From Cunninghamia lanceolata (Eukaryota > Streptophyta > Pinopsida > Cupressales > Cupressaceae): a DNA stretch of 64,000 nucleotides. Positions 23,701-35,912 of the stretch are shown piece after piece. The notes beneath the pieces were generated by a model, which saw only the letters and a list, made by a program, of their open reading frames with translations, did no database searches and was not told where the DNA came from. The position numbers were made by a program, and so were the translations under genes. The stretch spans positions 11,178,001 through 11,242,000 of the forward strand of contig BSBN01001225.1 of the NCBI GenBank assembly GCA_027924645.1. The letters are read 5' to 3'. Every line of letters begins with the position of its first letter. Position 1 is the stretch's first letter.

Positions 23701-24218
23701 GAGTATGGTCTATGGTATCCTAGAGATCTGGATTTCTCTCTTCATGCACATACAGATGCAAATTGGGCAGGAGATGTGGATGACAGCAAGAGCACCAGTG
23801 GTGGAGCATTCTTTTTGGGAAAGAGATTGGTTTCTTGGCTAAGCAAGAAACAAGATGCAATATCTCTGTCTACAACTGAAGCAGAATACATTGCAGTAGC
23901 AGGTAGTTGCACTCAAATCTTATGGATGAAGCAGATGCTAAGAGACATAAAAGTTGAATATAAGGAGCCTATCACAATTTTCTGTGATAATTCAAGTGTA
24001 ATTAATTTTCTAAGAATCCGGTATTGCATTCTAAGACTAAGCACATATCTATCAAGTTTCACTTCTTGAGAGAACAAGTGAACAAGGAAGAAGTTAGATT
24101 GGAGTATGTACCCTCCAAGGATCAGATTGCAGATATCTTTACTAAGCCTCTTCCCAAGGACTCTTTTGAGTATCTCCAGGAGAAGTTAGGGGTCATGGCC
24201 CCTCCGGTGATGAATTAG
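20690..24218 (+). pseudogene. Element B: nucleocapsid, protease, integrase, RT, RNase H
   Basis: In order: a CX2CX4HX4C knuckle (20875-20916), protease DSG (from 21163), the pre-integrase LWHRRMCHVNF, integrase core, RT with FVDD near 23266-23277, and RNase H. Integrase has Asn for Asp at 21727-21729 (TNLYGP) and again at 21916-21918 (SNRGGEF); the Glu at 22024 remains. Stops lie at 21487, 22474, 22723 and 23185 among others. A frameshift near 24000 separates the final HFLREQVNKEEVRLEY part. RNase H also has DANW for the usual DADW. Apart from that shift the frame is continuous, so this is one polyprotein that decayed mostly by point changes. Confidence 0.92.
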
Positions 24219-24541
24219 GATGCACTGATGTGCATCAGTCTAGTGGATATCATAGTTATATCTTGTGATCCGGATTGATGATGGGGAGCTGCTACTAAGG
24301 GGGAGCAGCTGGTATGATTTTGATGTGTTAGAATTGCAAGTATGAGCCCTTTGCCATTGATGTCAAAGGGGGAGAGAAGACATGTGAAAAATAAGTGGTT
24401 GATGATCAAAGGGGGAGCAGTAAAGGAAGAGAAGACATGTGAAGAGTTGTTGTTGATAGGGGGAGCTGTGACGGAAAGGAGAAGTTCTTGTCTTGATGGT
24501 TTTTCACATTATATGTTGCCATCAATGACAAAGGGGGAGAT
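24219..24541 (+). promoter_or_regulatory. Element B 3' UTR with repeated GGGGGAG tracts and the polypurine tract
   Basis: AGGGGGAG-type purine tracts occur at about 24299, 24367, 24409, 24457 and 24533, several preceded by TCAAA or TGACAA. Only the last directly precedes the LTR and fits the primer for plus-strand synthesis. The phrase TTTGCCATTGATGTCAAAG before one of them recurs in element E (near 57161-57180). Confidence 0.75.
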
Positions 24542-25832
24542 TGTTGCAAGTATGAGGTTAACCAGTGTTGTCATTGATGTCAACATACTCATATTGCATT
24601 GATAAGAAGGTTTGGATGAGCTATGTGTTGAGGATATTAAGAAAAGTAGTCTCAATCAGGAACAGTGAAGAATAGTGATAAGAAGAAGGCAAATGTACTC
24701 AATAGGTTGAGAATCAGAGGATGAAGATGAAAGGGTTTATAGATATGAGTCTTGAGATGATCCAATCAAAATTTCAAAGGTCCGCATGAAGATATGAAAA
24801 AGTTGTGATCAGTCAAGTAGAACCGGTTCTGGGAGCTGTTCTGGAGTGACAGAGTGTTACAAAAAGGTCCGGTGAGATCCGGAGGAGCATTGTCAGACTC
24901 TACGGATTGGAAGGAGTGTTTGGGATGTCCTTGTGATGTGTCATCTCAGTTTGTACAAAGTTTGGAGGTCTGAAAGCACCTTCTTCAGTATGACAGTGGC
25001 GACAGACTATGTTCTTGAAGTTCTGGATGAAGAGGAGAAGAGATTCCAGTGAGTAGAGGAAGTGCGGATGTACTTGGTTAATCAGGCAAGCTTGTGAAGG
25101 TTCTTTGATCATGTTAAGGTTATGTTGTCTGTCCGCATTGATGGTAGAGCCCAGAATTGAAGATATTCTTCCGGATGAAGTTCTTACTCAGACTAGCCGA
25201 CTGGATGAGTTGTTCATCTTGCAAATGTTCTTGTGATGGCCAACCAGATGTATTAATCATCTTGCGGATGTCCTTATGGTTGATTGCCGACTTAGATGAT
25301 TATTCCTAAGTCGATGTCTTGTATAAATAAAGGTTTGTGAGTTCATTTCAAAGTGTGTGGAGCAGCGGATGAGAGTGGTATAGCGAAAGAGCGAAGGGCA
25401 GAGCTGAAGTATCTCAGGCTTAAATGGAACTGATCCAGACATGGTAAAGATGTTAATCTCCAGTTCAAGTTTGTGATTCTTATCACTTTGTAGACAGTGT
25501 GTCTCTTGTAGGCAGTGTGCCTCTTTGTGAGCATTGTGCTCGGGTAGTGAGCCCTAATTGGCACGTGCCATTCATTTTTCTTATTCTTCTAACAGAGAAT
25601 AATCCTTGGGTTAATCACCCCGTGGTGTTTCCCTTAACCGGGTTTTCCATGTCAAAATCTTGGTGTCCAATGTGTTGATGTTTATCTGCTCTTGTGTTTA
25701 TGCATTATGCTTTCATGGATGGTTAATTGATATGCTATTAAGTAACGAAGAAGAATGAAGTGTTTGAAGTAGAAGCAAGTTTTTGTATAACTGATTCACC
25801 CCCCCTTTCAGTTGTGTGCCCTAGATCTAACA
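24542..25832 (+). repeat. 3' LTR of element B
   Basis: Same length as the 5' LTR (1291 bp), TATA box at 25322-25329. Differences from the 5' copy are mainly C/T and G/A changes. Confidence 0.94.
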
Positions 25833-28783
25833 AGATTCTATAGGATCAGCTTGAAATCTAGCAACAAGACCCACAACATTCATAATGTCAGGTCTAGTTT
25901 GAGTAAGATACAACAATCCTCCAATCATTGACCTGTACTTTTTCTGATCAGCCTTAGGAGAATCATCATCTCTGCCTAATTTACATCTGGTTGCCATGGG
26001 AGTATTCATTGGTTTTGAGTCTTCCATCCCAAATTTCTTCAACAATTCTTTCACATATTTGGTCTGAGAAATGAAGATTCCTTTCTTTGTTTGAGTGATT
26101 TGTAGACCCAAGAAGAAATTCATTTCCCCAAGCATGGACATCTCAAATTCACTTTTCATTTGATTTGCAAAAGTTTTACACATGCTATCTCTTCCTCCAA
26201 AAATGATATCATCAACAAACACTTCAACAATCAAGATGTTTTCATGATCAATTTTGAAATACAAATTACTGTCAGCAGTACCTTTGTTGAAACCAATCTT
26301 CAAAAGATGCTTATCCAATCTTTCATACCAGGCTCTTGGGGATTGCTTTAGTCCATACAGAGCTTTCTTCAACTTGCAGACCATATCACCATGATTAGAC
26401 AATTGAAATCCATCCGGTCGTTCAATGTATACTTCTTCTTCCAAATCACCATTTAGGAAGGCAAACTTGACATCCATCTAATACACTTTGAAATCCTTGA
26501 AGGCAGCAAAAGCAAGAAATAATCTGACTGCTTCAATTCTTGCCACCGGAGCAAAATTTTCTTCAAAGTCAACTCCTTCCATTTGAGAGTAACCCTTGCA
26601 GACCAATCTGGCTTTATTTCTGATTACTTCACCAACTTCATTCAATTTGTTCCGAAAGACCCATTTTGTTCCAATCACATTCTTGTTTCTAGGTCTGGGA
26701 AGAAGATCCCAAGTGTGATTTTTCTCAATTTGCATTAGCTCTTCCTCCATTGCTTTAGTCTAGTTTTCATCATTGCAAGCTTCATTTATCGTCTTAGGTT
26801 CAATCTTTGAAATCAGACAATACTCATCTGAATCTTGAGCAATTCTCCTTCTTGTTTGTACACCTTTGTTTTTATCACCTGTGATCTGATCTTCAAAGTG
26901 GTTTAGTCTTACATACCTAGGAACTTGGGAAGTTTCTTGCACTTCTGATTCTTGATTAGGCTCATTGAAACTCATCTCTTCTTTCTGATTTACCGGATCA
27001 GTTTGAATCTAAATTACAGAAGGGGCTTGGGCTCCTTGAGTCAAAACATCATTCTGATCATCTTCATCATATTCATAAAACCTTGAAGGTTTTTCAATTC
27101 CTTCATCAACCTTCACATTTGTACTTTCTATAATCTTTCTCAATCTCTTGTTATAACATCGGTATGCTTTGCTTTGAGTAGAGTAACCCAAGAATATTCC
27201 TTCATCACTTCTAGCATCAAACTTACCTAAATCTTCATCTCTTTTGATGTAACATTTTCTACCAAAAACTCTAAAATACCTCACAGTAGGAATAATGTCA
27301 AACCAAAGTTCATAAGGAGTCTTACCGGTATTGCTTCTGATTTGAACTTGATTTAGAGTATAGACTGCAGTGCTGATAGCTTCTCTCCAATAGATCTAAG
27401 GAACATTTGCTTCCATCATAATTGTCCTAGATGCTTCCTAGATGGTCCGGTTCTTTCTCTCCACTACTCCATTCTGTTGTGGAGTCCTAGGAGCAGATAA
27501 CTGTCTCTTTATTCCATGCTTCTCACAGAATTCTATGAACTCACCGGATGTGAATTCTCCACCTCTATCAAATCTCAGACACTTTAATTTCAATCTGGTT
27601 TCATTCTCTACCATAGCCTTAAATATTTTGAACTTTTCAAAAGCTTCTGATTTCTCTTTCAGAAAAGTTGCCCACATCATCCGAGAGTAGTCATCAATTA
27701 GTAGCATGAAGTATCTATCACCTTGTACACTCCCGATTCTTGCCGGACCACACAGATTAGTGTGAACTAAGTCCAATATTCCAGTAGAAGATTGTTCTTT
27801 TCTTTTAAATGAGACTCTACTTTGTTTGCCCAACTGACATTCTTTGTACAAACTATTTGTAGGTTTCACCAGTTTTGGAAGATCTCTTATAGCTTGAGTG
27901 TTGCTTATCTTCATGATATTATCAAAATTCACATGACACGTCCTTCTATGCCATAGCCAACTCTGATCAACTTGCACAAATAGACAACTTTTACCGGTAC
28001 CAACTAAATGGAAGATATTACCTTTTGTCTAAGTACCGGATGCAATCTCTGTTCCGAAATTTTCAAAGATCTTGCATTTTCCATTCTTGAATTGGAGATC
28101 ATAGCCTTTGCCCACCAACTATCCAACACTGAGAAGATTGTGCTTCAGTCCTTCAACATATAGTATATTACCGGTTTTGTTCTTTCCATCAAAAGAAATA
28201 CTTCCTCTACCTCTGATTCTACCAATAGAATTATCACCAAATTTTACCACTCCTCATTCATACCTTTCCAAATCTAAGAACATATTTTTGTCACCTGTCA
28301 TATGGTGAGAGCATCCATTGTCAATGACCCAATCATCCTTTTCTTCAACTTGGACAGCCAGAGCTCTTTCTACAACTTTATGATTGACAGATTCAGAGGG
28401 CATAGGATCTTTTGCCTTGATGGCAATAAACACCCAATCACTTCTGGATTTGTTTCCTGTCTCTGATTCATTATCTGTTACTCCTTCATTATCATCCTCT
28501 TCATGAACATAGTAACAATTCTTTTGGAACCTTGATCTATTAGGATTTGGTCTTGAAAATCTTTTCGGACACTTTGAGGCAAAATGACCAATCTTATTGC
28601 AGTTAAAACACTTAAAAGGCAATTTCCCTTCATACTTACCAGATCCTCTTGGTAGTCTTTTTACAATAAGGGCTTCAAGCTGAGCAGTTTCAGTTTCCTC
28701 TTCTTCCAAGTCTTTTCTTGCTTTTTCATACCATGATAGTTTCCTTGAAGAGTTCTCTCCCTGATCAAACCTTTGTTTTCCTT
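25833..28783 (-). pseudogene. Element A: nucleocapsid, protease, integrase, RT
   Basis: A single minus-strand frame runs from about 28783 to 25833 with the knuckle CFNCNKIGHFASKC, protease IDNG (Asn for the usual Ser), the pre-integrase LWHRRTCHVNF, and the integrase core. The integrase first Asp is Asn at 27756-27758 (HTNLCGP); the second Asp (27567-27569) and the Glu are kept. RT carries FVDD near 26206-26220. No frameshift was seen. Stops near 28255, 28030, 27437, 27399, 27010, 26761 and 26478 are mostly explained by CAG to TAG or TGG to TAG. Pol continues at 18738 on the other side of element B. Confidence 0.92.
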
Positions 28784-29425
28784 TTACAGAAGCACTGGCT
28801 TTGAATGTTGATTTAGTCTTGGGGGGGCAACTCCAAACTCGGTCATTTCAAATGCAGCCAACTTACCATCCAATTGATCTCTTGTGATAGTTGTATGGGC
28901 TTTGAATTCTTCAATGGCAGCAACCTTAATTTTATAAGAAGCAGGAAGAGATCTGAGAATTTTTCCAACAATCTCATCTTCATCCAAGACTCCACCAGCA
29001 CATCTAATTCCACAAACAAGTTCATTTACTCTTGGCATAAAAGTAGTGATATTTTCATCTTCTCTCATCTTCAGATTTTCAAATTTCCCTTTCAGACTCT
29101 ATAGCCTTGCACATTTAACATGCTTGTCTCCTTCATGCAGAATTTTCAATTTTTCCCAAATCTCAAAAGCAGTTGGTAGGTCAACAACATTTGAAAGCTC
29201 TGAATCAGATAATGTGCTTAGAAGGGCTTCTATAGTCCGCAGATTGTTTTCAGCATCTGTGATTTCATTTGGGGCTTTCGGGCCACCCTGTGGAGTAGTA
29301 TACTTAGTTGAAGCCATGGTCCAGTACTGCATTCCCATACATTGCAAGTGACATTTCATGCGACTTTTCGAAAGATTAAAATTGGTTCTATCAAACTTCG
29401 AACTATCCTTCTTGTAGGATGACAT
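28784..29425 (-). pseudogene. Element A: gag (capsid part)
   Basis: From ATG 29423-29425 the frame reads MSSYKKDSSKFDRTNFNLSK and ends at a TAA at 28784. There is one in-frame TAG near 29100. The reading frame must shift by -1 at the run of seven C (about 28824-28830) to reach the zinc knuckle, the same place as in element B. Confidence 0.88.
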
Positions 29426-29468
29426 CCTGGATCTCCTCAATCGATTAAGCTCTTTTCAGAGGAACTTA

Positions 29469-29482
29469 GCTCTGATACCAAT
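29469..29482 (-). promoter_or_regulatory. Primer-binding site of element A
   Basis: Minus strand ATTGGTATCAGAGC, directly after the 5' LTR, complementary to the initiator-Met tRNA end. Confidence 0.9.
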
Positions 29483-30723
29483 TGTTAGATTCAGGATAGA
29501 CAACTGAGGGGGGGGTGAATCAGTTGTCAAAAGCTTTCTTTCCAATAACACACTTAAATCCTTCTTGTTATTTAGTAGCATAACAATAAATCAATAATGG
29601 AAACATAATGCATTAAATCAAGAGTAGAAACACATCAACACATAAGACACCAAGATTTTGACGTGGAAAACCCGGTTAAGGGAAAAACCACGGGGTGATT
29701 AACCCAAGATTGTATTCTCTGTTAGAAGAATAGAAAGAACAAAATGGCACATGCCAATTAGGGCTCACTACATGAGCACACTGCTCACAAGAGGCTCACT
29801 GCCTACAATAGACTCACTGTCTACAGAATGATAAGTATCACATACTTGAACTAGAGAATAGCATCTTCACCATGCTTGAATCAGTTCCATTTAAGCCCAA
29901 AACTTATGTTCTTCCTTTCGCTCTCTTTCTTGCTACCACACTCACATCTCCACAAGACACACTTTGAAATGACTTTACAATCCCTTATTTATACAAGGCA
30001 TCAACTTAGGAATAATCATCTAAGTCAGCAAACATCTCGAAGAACATCCGCAAGATGTGTAATACATCTGGTCGGCCAGTCTCAGGAAGAACACCATCAT
30101 CCAGAGGTTATTCTTTAATTGCAAGCTCTAACTCCAATGCAGACCACCACCACAAAGTGGACACGATCCAAAGACCTCCACAAGATTGCCTGAATCACCA
30201 AGAACATCCGCACTTCATCTACTTACTGAAATTCTTCTCTCCTTCATCTGGGACCTCAAGAACACAGTCTGTTATCATTGTCATAAAGGAATAGATGCTT
30301 CTGGACCTTCAAACCATGAACCAATCGAGTTGACACTTCACAAAGACTTCCTCAACACTCCCTCAAATCTGTAGAATAGGATAATGCATTTCCAGATCTC
30401 ACCAAACCTATATGTGTCACTCTGTCACCTCTAAACACCTGCAGGAACCAGTTTTACTTGAACGGCCACAACTTCTGCAGATCTTCATGCGGACCTCTGA
30501 AGTCTTTACCGGATCACTTTAAGACACATATCTACAAACTGCATCCTCTGATCCTCACCTTATCTTGGACTTTTACCTTACTGTCTTCACTGTTCTTCTC
30601 TATCCCTGATTAGGACTAATTTTCTCAATATCCTCAGCACTCAATTCATCCAATCCTTTTTGTCAATGCAACAGGAGTATGTTGACATCAATGACAACAC
30701 CGGTTAGACCCATACTTGCAACA
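29483..30723 (-). repeat. 5' LTR of element A
   Basis: Direct repeat of 16583-17834 with a minus-strand TATA box at 29986-29993. It ends next to the receptor-kinase fragment. Confidence 0.93.
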
Positions 30724-30725
30724 AG

Positions 30726-31265
30726 TTACATGTTGATCAACACAGAGAACATAGAAGCCATGCAGTTATTGTAATAGTAGCCATAGTTTGTAGCTTGATT
30801 TCTTTGGGATTATTATTGGTTGGATTCTACCACTGTAGAAGAAGCAATGTAGGTAGACGAAGCCATATAGCAAGGAAAATTGATGGATCCTAAAAAAATC
30901 CCAGTAATGGCAATATATCAAGGCAACCCAGTGAGAACGGTAGCCTAGATTTGAGGAAAAGTTTATCATCAGATCACATCAATCCTCCTATCCCTACCAT
31001 CCATGTTATAACACACAAAGAAGCCTAGGTGTTCACTTATAGACAACTTCAATTTGCTACAAACAATTTAAACCCTACTAATGTTATTGGCAATGGAGGA
31101 TTTGGGTTAGTGTATAGAAGCGTCTTGCCTAATGGCAGAATAGTGGCCATCAAACAGCTTGATAGAGGTGGAAAGCAAGGAGAACGTGAATTCAGAGTTG
31201 AGGTGGACCTTCTGAGCCATTTGTATTCTCCCTATCTGCTTGAACTAATTGGTTACTATGAATAG
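30726..31265 (+). pseudogene. Receptor-like kinase fragment: membrane segment and kinase N-lobe
   Basis: One frame gives a hydrophobic segment (HAVIVIVAIVCSLISLGLLL), the basic stop-transfer HCRRSNVGRR, a juxtamembrane linker, then the start of a Ser/Thr kinase: FTYRQLQFATNNL, the Gly loop GNGGFGLVYR, the ATP-binding Lys in VAIKQLDRGGKQGE, and SPYLLELIGYY. In-frame stops lie near 30891 (TAA) and 31026 (TAG), and the frame ends at TAG 31263-31265 before the hinge. The catalytic loop is absent. The closest plant type is the PBL/PERK-like receptor kinase group. Element A begins at the left edge, so A may have split the gene, but I could not place a partner on the far side of A. Confidence 0.8.
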
Positions 31266-32179
31266 ATTTGTAGATTTCACATCCTATTAAAGTAGTTTTG
31301 AAAAAAAAATAGTGTAGTAGGATGAAGTACTTTATGGATGAAGCTATTGAGAGGAAAAAATTACCCTCTATTTATTGTCATTACAATCTATGATAATCTA
31401 TAATAGAGGGTTTGCGCTCCTAATTTTACTCTCAGGACAGTCCCATGGAAATATGTAATTGCACTTACATGAATAAGTGATTTATTTATTTATTTTTAAA
31501 AGAAGCCTAGGTCTTGTGGGATATAAGCCAGATGTTATTACATAAGGGAAATTTATGGAATATGGAATAAAAACAAAACCAAATATCATAATGCCATTGT
31601 GAAATTGATAAAGATGAACATTCTTCTGAATGTATTCTATTAATTGCACTCTGTAAATCACAGTTAGAAATACAGTTACTAATCACACGTAGAAACAAAA
31701 CCCTAGAAACCAAAAAAATGAAAAGGATTATGGTATTTTTTTAAAGTGTGATGAATGTGTGCCTATCTCCACCTCATTGCTGGCACCCATGAGCTTGTGA
31801 GAATTGAGGAGCATTATTTTTTCCTCAGATGTCTTCTAGACTACAATGCTCTGCATGATAGACATATCGGCAACAACCAGAGAAAACCCATCCCCAACCA
31901 GTCCAAACACACACTCCATCACACAACCACTGAAAACCCTCTTCCCTTTTCGCTGCCTGCAAATGTTTCTTCGCCAAGTAACACACAGACTGTATACCAA
32001 AACTATTGAACTTGTCATCTTCTTGTTCCTTTTCCTACTTCAGTTTTCCCACGTCCCTTAAATATTGTATAAAGAAAAATAATGTTTTGACTCTCTACCT
32101 AGTCCCTTTTACGTGACACGGGAAAATCTTAAATTTGGATTTCATTTTCCTGGGTTTTTAGTTTGTAAGGGTAAAAGTA
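31266..32179. other. No gene recognised
   Basis: AT-rich DNA with short ORFs lacking protein-like features. It may be the body of the CACTA-type element whose end lies at 32381; its opposite end was not found. Confidence 0.3.
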
Positions 32180-32381
32180 CCTCTTGCCTTAAATCATATT
32201 GTCAAATTTTTATTTGTGTGACTAATTATTTAGTTGTGTTTTTTACCCGATGATCAAATTAGTCATTTATTTAATCATTTATAGTTGTGTTGAAAAAAAA
32301 TGGGTAGAATTTAGTTATTTTTAGTTGTCATGACCAAATGTTTTAGTCACATAGTCATTTATTTGCCAAAATCTACTAGTG
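32180..32381 (-). mobile_element. CACTA-type transposon end (minus-oriented)
   Basis: Read on the minus strand from 32381 the sequence starts CACTAGTAGATTTTGGCAAA. Subterminal words of the type AAATGACTAA and GGTCATG follow, with ATCGGGTAAAAAACACAACTAA near the inner edge. The same text occurs on the plus strand from 62644. CACTA starts and clustered subterminal repeats are typical of CACTA/EnSpm elements. No transposase was found. Confidence 0.6.
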
Positions 32382-35300
32382 TAAAGAGTATGGAGCTTGG
32401 GAGGAGAAGTATAAAGTTGATTGATATTTGAGTTAGCTTTAAATTAGTCATCAATTTTCAAGGATGACCTAGTTTGGCAATTTACAAGTGGTACTACATT
32501 TTTGGCCTATACAAATAGATCAAGTACCATCATTGGAGGATTATGTTAGCACACATGTGATTGTAATTGAATTATAATATCAAATTTTGTAGTGAGCACA
32601 AGCTCCAAGACTATCTTGTGTTGTAAAATTGTCAAATTTTGTAAAAAAAAGTCATTTTAGGAGCTTAGCTGACATATTTTTGTATTTTTCTAACATAAGG
32701 GGAAATTTGTACTATGCTTTAGAGGAGATTAGAATCTAAATCTTAATAGAAGATCAAGAGTAAGGAGAATACTCTGAAAACATATTGTAAAGCCTTGTGA
32801 TTTTGACATATTCCACTAAGAAAGGAGTACTTTTGGGTTATAGGTCACATATTTTGCATGTGAGATTACTTGTTTTTGCATGGAAATTTTCTATTCAAAT
32901 TGAATTATATGAGAAACAATGTATGTGTGTGTTATATGTGATTGTCTCCTTGGATATACATGCTTTTCTTTTGAGTGAAGTTGCTAAGGGTTTTTGAATT
33001 CATCAATATACATTTGCTATATTATATGTCTGATTTGTTGCATATGTTCAAGGAATGGATTAAATTGCTCTAGATCAAATATAAGGGGAAGTGTGTTGTA
33101 TCAAGGGATTAGTGAAGAAGAATCACATATAATACTCTTTCTTGGGTTCATTTTTGTAAGACAATAGTGATTTTATCAACCCTTTGAGTATGAAGCTTTG
33201 TTGTCATGAAAGGAACACTTACATGTAGGGTTTTGACTCTGTTACCCTGAATAGGCACCAATCTGAGGATATATTTCAAGTCCAAGTACAAAAAAAACTA
33301 AAATCAAGAAGATAGACATTTTTCCTTTATTTTGTATAATGTGTTCAAGTTGTTCCATCTTCTCAGAGTTCTGAAATAGATACATGTTGAGGACTTAACT
33401 ACTCTGAAATAGGATTTTTTGTACCTCAATACATGAGTGAGAACAATTTGCTTAAACAATGTCTCATTGTACTTAGGAGAAGCTTTTCAGATATTGGTAT
33501 AAGGGAATATCCCCTAGGTCTACCAGAGCTTGACTTGCAGAGGAGAACAAGAAATTGTTTCCTATTCATTGGCCACTGATCTAAGAGTCTTGGGCACTAA
33601 GGATAGCCACCTTATAGAGATAATTAGGCAATTAGTAGGGAACACCAACAAGAGACATTAGAATTTCATTGGTCAATGAATACTATGATGTCTACTGTTT
33701 AATCATCATGTCACAATTTTTCTATTTGCTTTCTATTTGTATAGTTGCTTTGGACTCTAAATGAATCAAAGGTAGCAAAGTCTTCCATGTGTCCAATCTG
33801 AGATCCCAAGAGATAAACCTTTGCCCCACTGCTAAGGTATGCACATTGAATTTAGAAACAATTATTGTGTTAAAGTATGATATGATGTGCTCTCTACAAA
33901 GAAAATCCAAGCAATTATAGACTTGTAAATAGTTTGTTGAATTAAATCCAAATAACAATCAAGTCTAATTAAATGGAGAACTGACATGCCAACTAACAAG
34001 TATGTAATTACGCATCCATCGCCACTCTTTCTCAAATTAGGTTTTCTTCAAAACAAAACAACAAATAAGAAAAATGATGTGTACCAGGAAAAAAGGAACC
34101 CACAGAAGCATCAACACATTATCTCTTCACATGCTTACCATGTCATCTATTCGTTTCCCATTTGCCAACATTGTTATTAAAAAAAATTTACGGGGACTGG
34201 AGAATATTTCTTAATGAGAAATAATGGATTAAGAAGAGGAAACATGTAGGTTAAATTACAGAGCATAGAGACAAAAGATACTAGAACTGGTTAATCGCAT
34301 TTGTCTGAATAAGAACAAAGTTGTAATATTTCAAAAATGTGTCGAACACCCAAAAAAGACTTATTTTTTACACAATCTATCATATCTAGTTCATAAATCG
34401 AACACCCAAATGCAACCATACAACAATCTAGAGAAGAGAGGATCAAATTGAAAAAGAAGAGTAGGTGAAGGGTTCGAAATATGCTTTGTTGGGCGAAAGC
34501 CTTAAACAATGCGCAGATCACGAAAGCAATACAAAATGTCTCAAATAGATCTATTCTTCTTCACTACACATAAACATTTATGCTGTCACTTCCTTTGAAT
34601 CCCTCTTCTATCGACTGTTTGCATGCATTCAATTGTCCTTCTGCGTAGCTACACTCACAAACAAGCACTGTGTAGTTGTCAATGAAAGAGATGTTGCTAC
34701 TAGAGCTCTAAATAAATGACTTATTCTCCTTCCTCATGCTATTCTTCTTTAATTAAACCGACCTCTACATCTCTTCACTTGTTACTGGACTGTAATCTCA
34801 CATCTTCTAACTTGTCCCCACCAAAAACTGCTCACAACACACAAGGAACACTTGTTCACATACCTCAGTGATGCTCACACAACAAAAGAAAGATTTAGAC
34901 AATGGCTTCCCTAGCTCATAGCCTGTGCAGGTGTTGTGTTTTAGTGGAATTGAATGAGTGCATGATGGAGCAAACTAATGACTCATTGGAACAGAGTATG
35001 CATCATGGTAAAGGCAATCAATAGAGGTCGGTAGAACTCTAGCCAACCCACGTCTAGTGCATGGCTAATAAGACAAATCTATTGTAGAAATTGTCCAATG
35101 TTTCAATACAAATGTCAAATCCTTATCCCGCAGACATGGCCTTTTAATTATTATTATTTGACTTTGGAAGACTGCTTTGATTTCAATTGATTTTGCATAT
35201 CCTCAAAAATCAAATTGAAATGATTTTGGGTATAAGGTATTCAATTGATGTGATCTAGGTATCCACTAAAATTATCGTTTCATTTTATAATAAGAGGTAA

Positions 35301-35724
35301 AGTCTATTTGATTTGATTTAGACTATGGACCAATATTGGTTTCATTTAATTTTTGGTATTGTTGATATTGACTGATGTATTTAATGCTTGCTTTGGCTCA
35401 CGTGAAGCCAGCAATATGAGGCAAAAGTCTCATAGCCAATCAAAAAATTTTGCCCACACTATAAACTATAGTGATAACAAAAATAAAAGAAAATGATTTG
35501 TCAAAGTTCACAAGACTAATGCAAAATTTTGCATATTAGATACTAATAAGATTCCTCACTTTCCTTTTCCTTTTGCACTGAGCAGTGGATGCATTTATTG
35601 TCGATTGCTCACAATTTGCTATTAAACTTTAATAATGAAAATGAAATGTAACAAATTTTCTCCAGAAAATTTAATTTGACATGGATGAAGACTTTTTCTT
35701 ATTGGATTAAGCAATGAAATTACA
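32382..35724. other. No gene recognised
   Basis: AT-rich intergenic sequence. ORFs of 60-80 codons on both strands look accidental. No repeat or domain signal was found. Confidence 0.4.
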
Positions 35725-35912
35725 CAGAGCAGGTAATAGCACAGAAAGAGACGTGCTCAGAAAACAACAAACTAACTGCTGAACACTTAATTTGATATGG
35801 CCGAAGACTTAATTTGAACAGAGCAGGTAATAGCATAGAAAGAGACGTGCTCAGACAACAACAAACTAACTGCTGAACACTTAATTTGATATGGCCGAAG
35901 ACTTAATTTGCC
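35725..35912. repeat. 94 bp tandem duplication
   Basis: CAGAGCAGGTAATAGCA starts at 35725 and again at 35819. The two 94 bp units differ at only a few bases. A shorter echo (GGCCGAAGACTTAATTTG, then CATGGCCGAAGAC) follows. Confidence 0.85.

Larger units (their letters stand above)
18739..25832 (+). mobile_element. Ty1/copia element B, nested in A
   Basis: LTRs of exactly 1291 bp each (18739-20029 and 24542-25832) are about 97% alike over the first 250 bp. The primer site ATTGGTATCAGAGCC begins at 20030 and the polypurine tract CAAAGGGGGAGAT ends at 24541. The 5 bp AGATT flanks it (18734-18738, 25833-25837). It lies on the strand opposite to A and is a close relative of A by protein and by gag layout. 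Several stops and at least one extra frameshift mean it is dead. Confidence 0.95.
16583..30723 (-). mobile_element. Ty1/copia element A, interrupted by element B
   Basis: LTRs at 16583-17834 (3') and 29483-30723 (5') are about 96% alike over the stretch compared and start and end with TG/CA. The primer site ATTGGTATCAGAGC (minus, about 29469-29482) and a polypurine tract (minus, from 17835) adjoin them. Gag and pol lie on the minus strand in the order gag, protease, integrase, RT, RNase H, which is copia order. Flanks are AGTCG (16578-16582) and AGTTA (30724-30728), compatible with one target duplication altered at a CpG. Element B cuts it at 18739-25832; the RT/RNase H frame resumes exactly after B and one copy of the AGATT duplication are removed. 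Confidence 0.93.
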
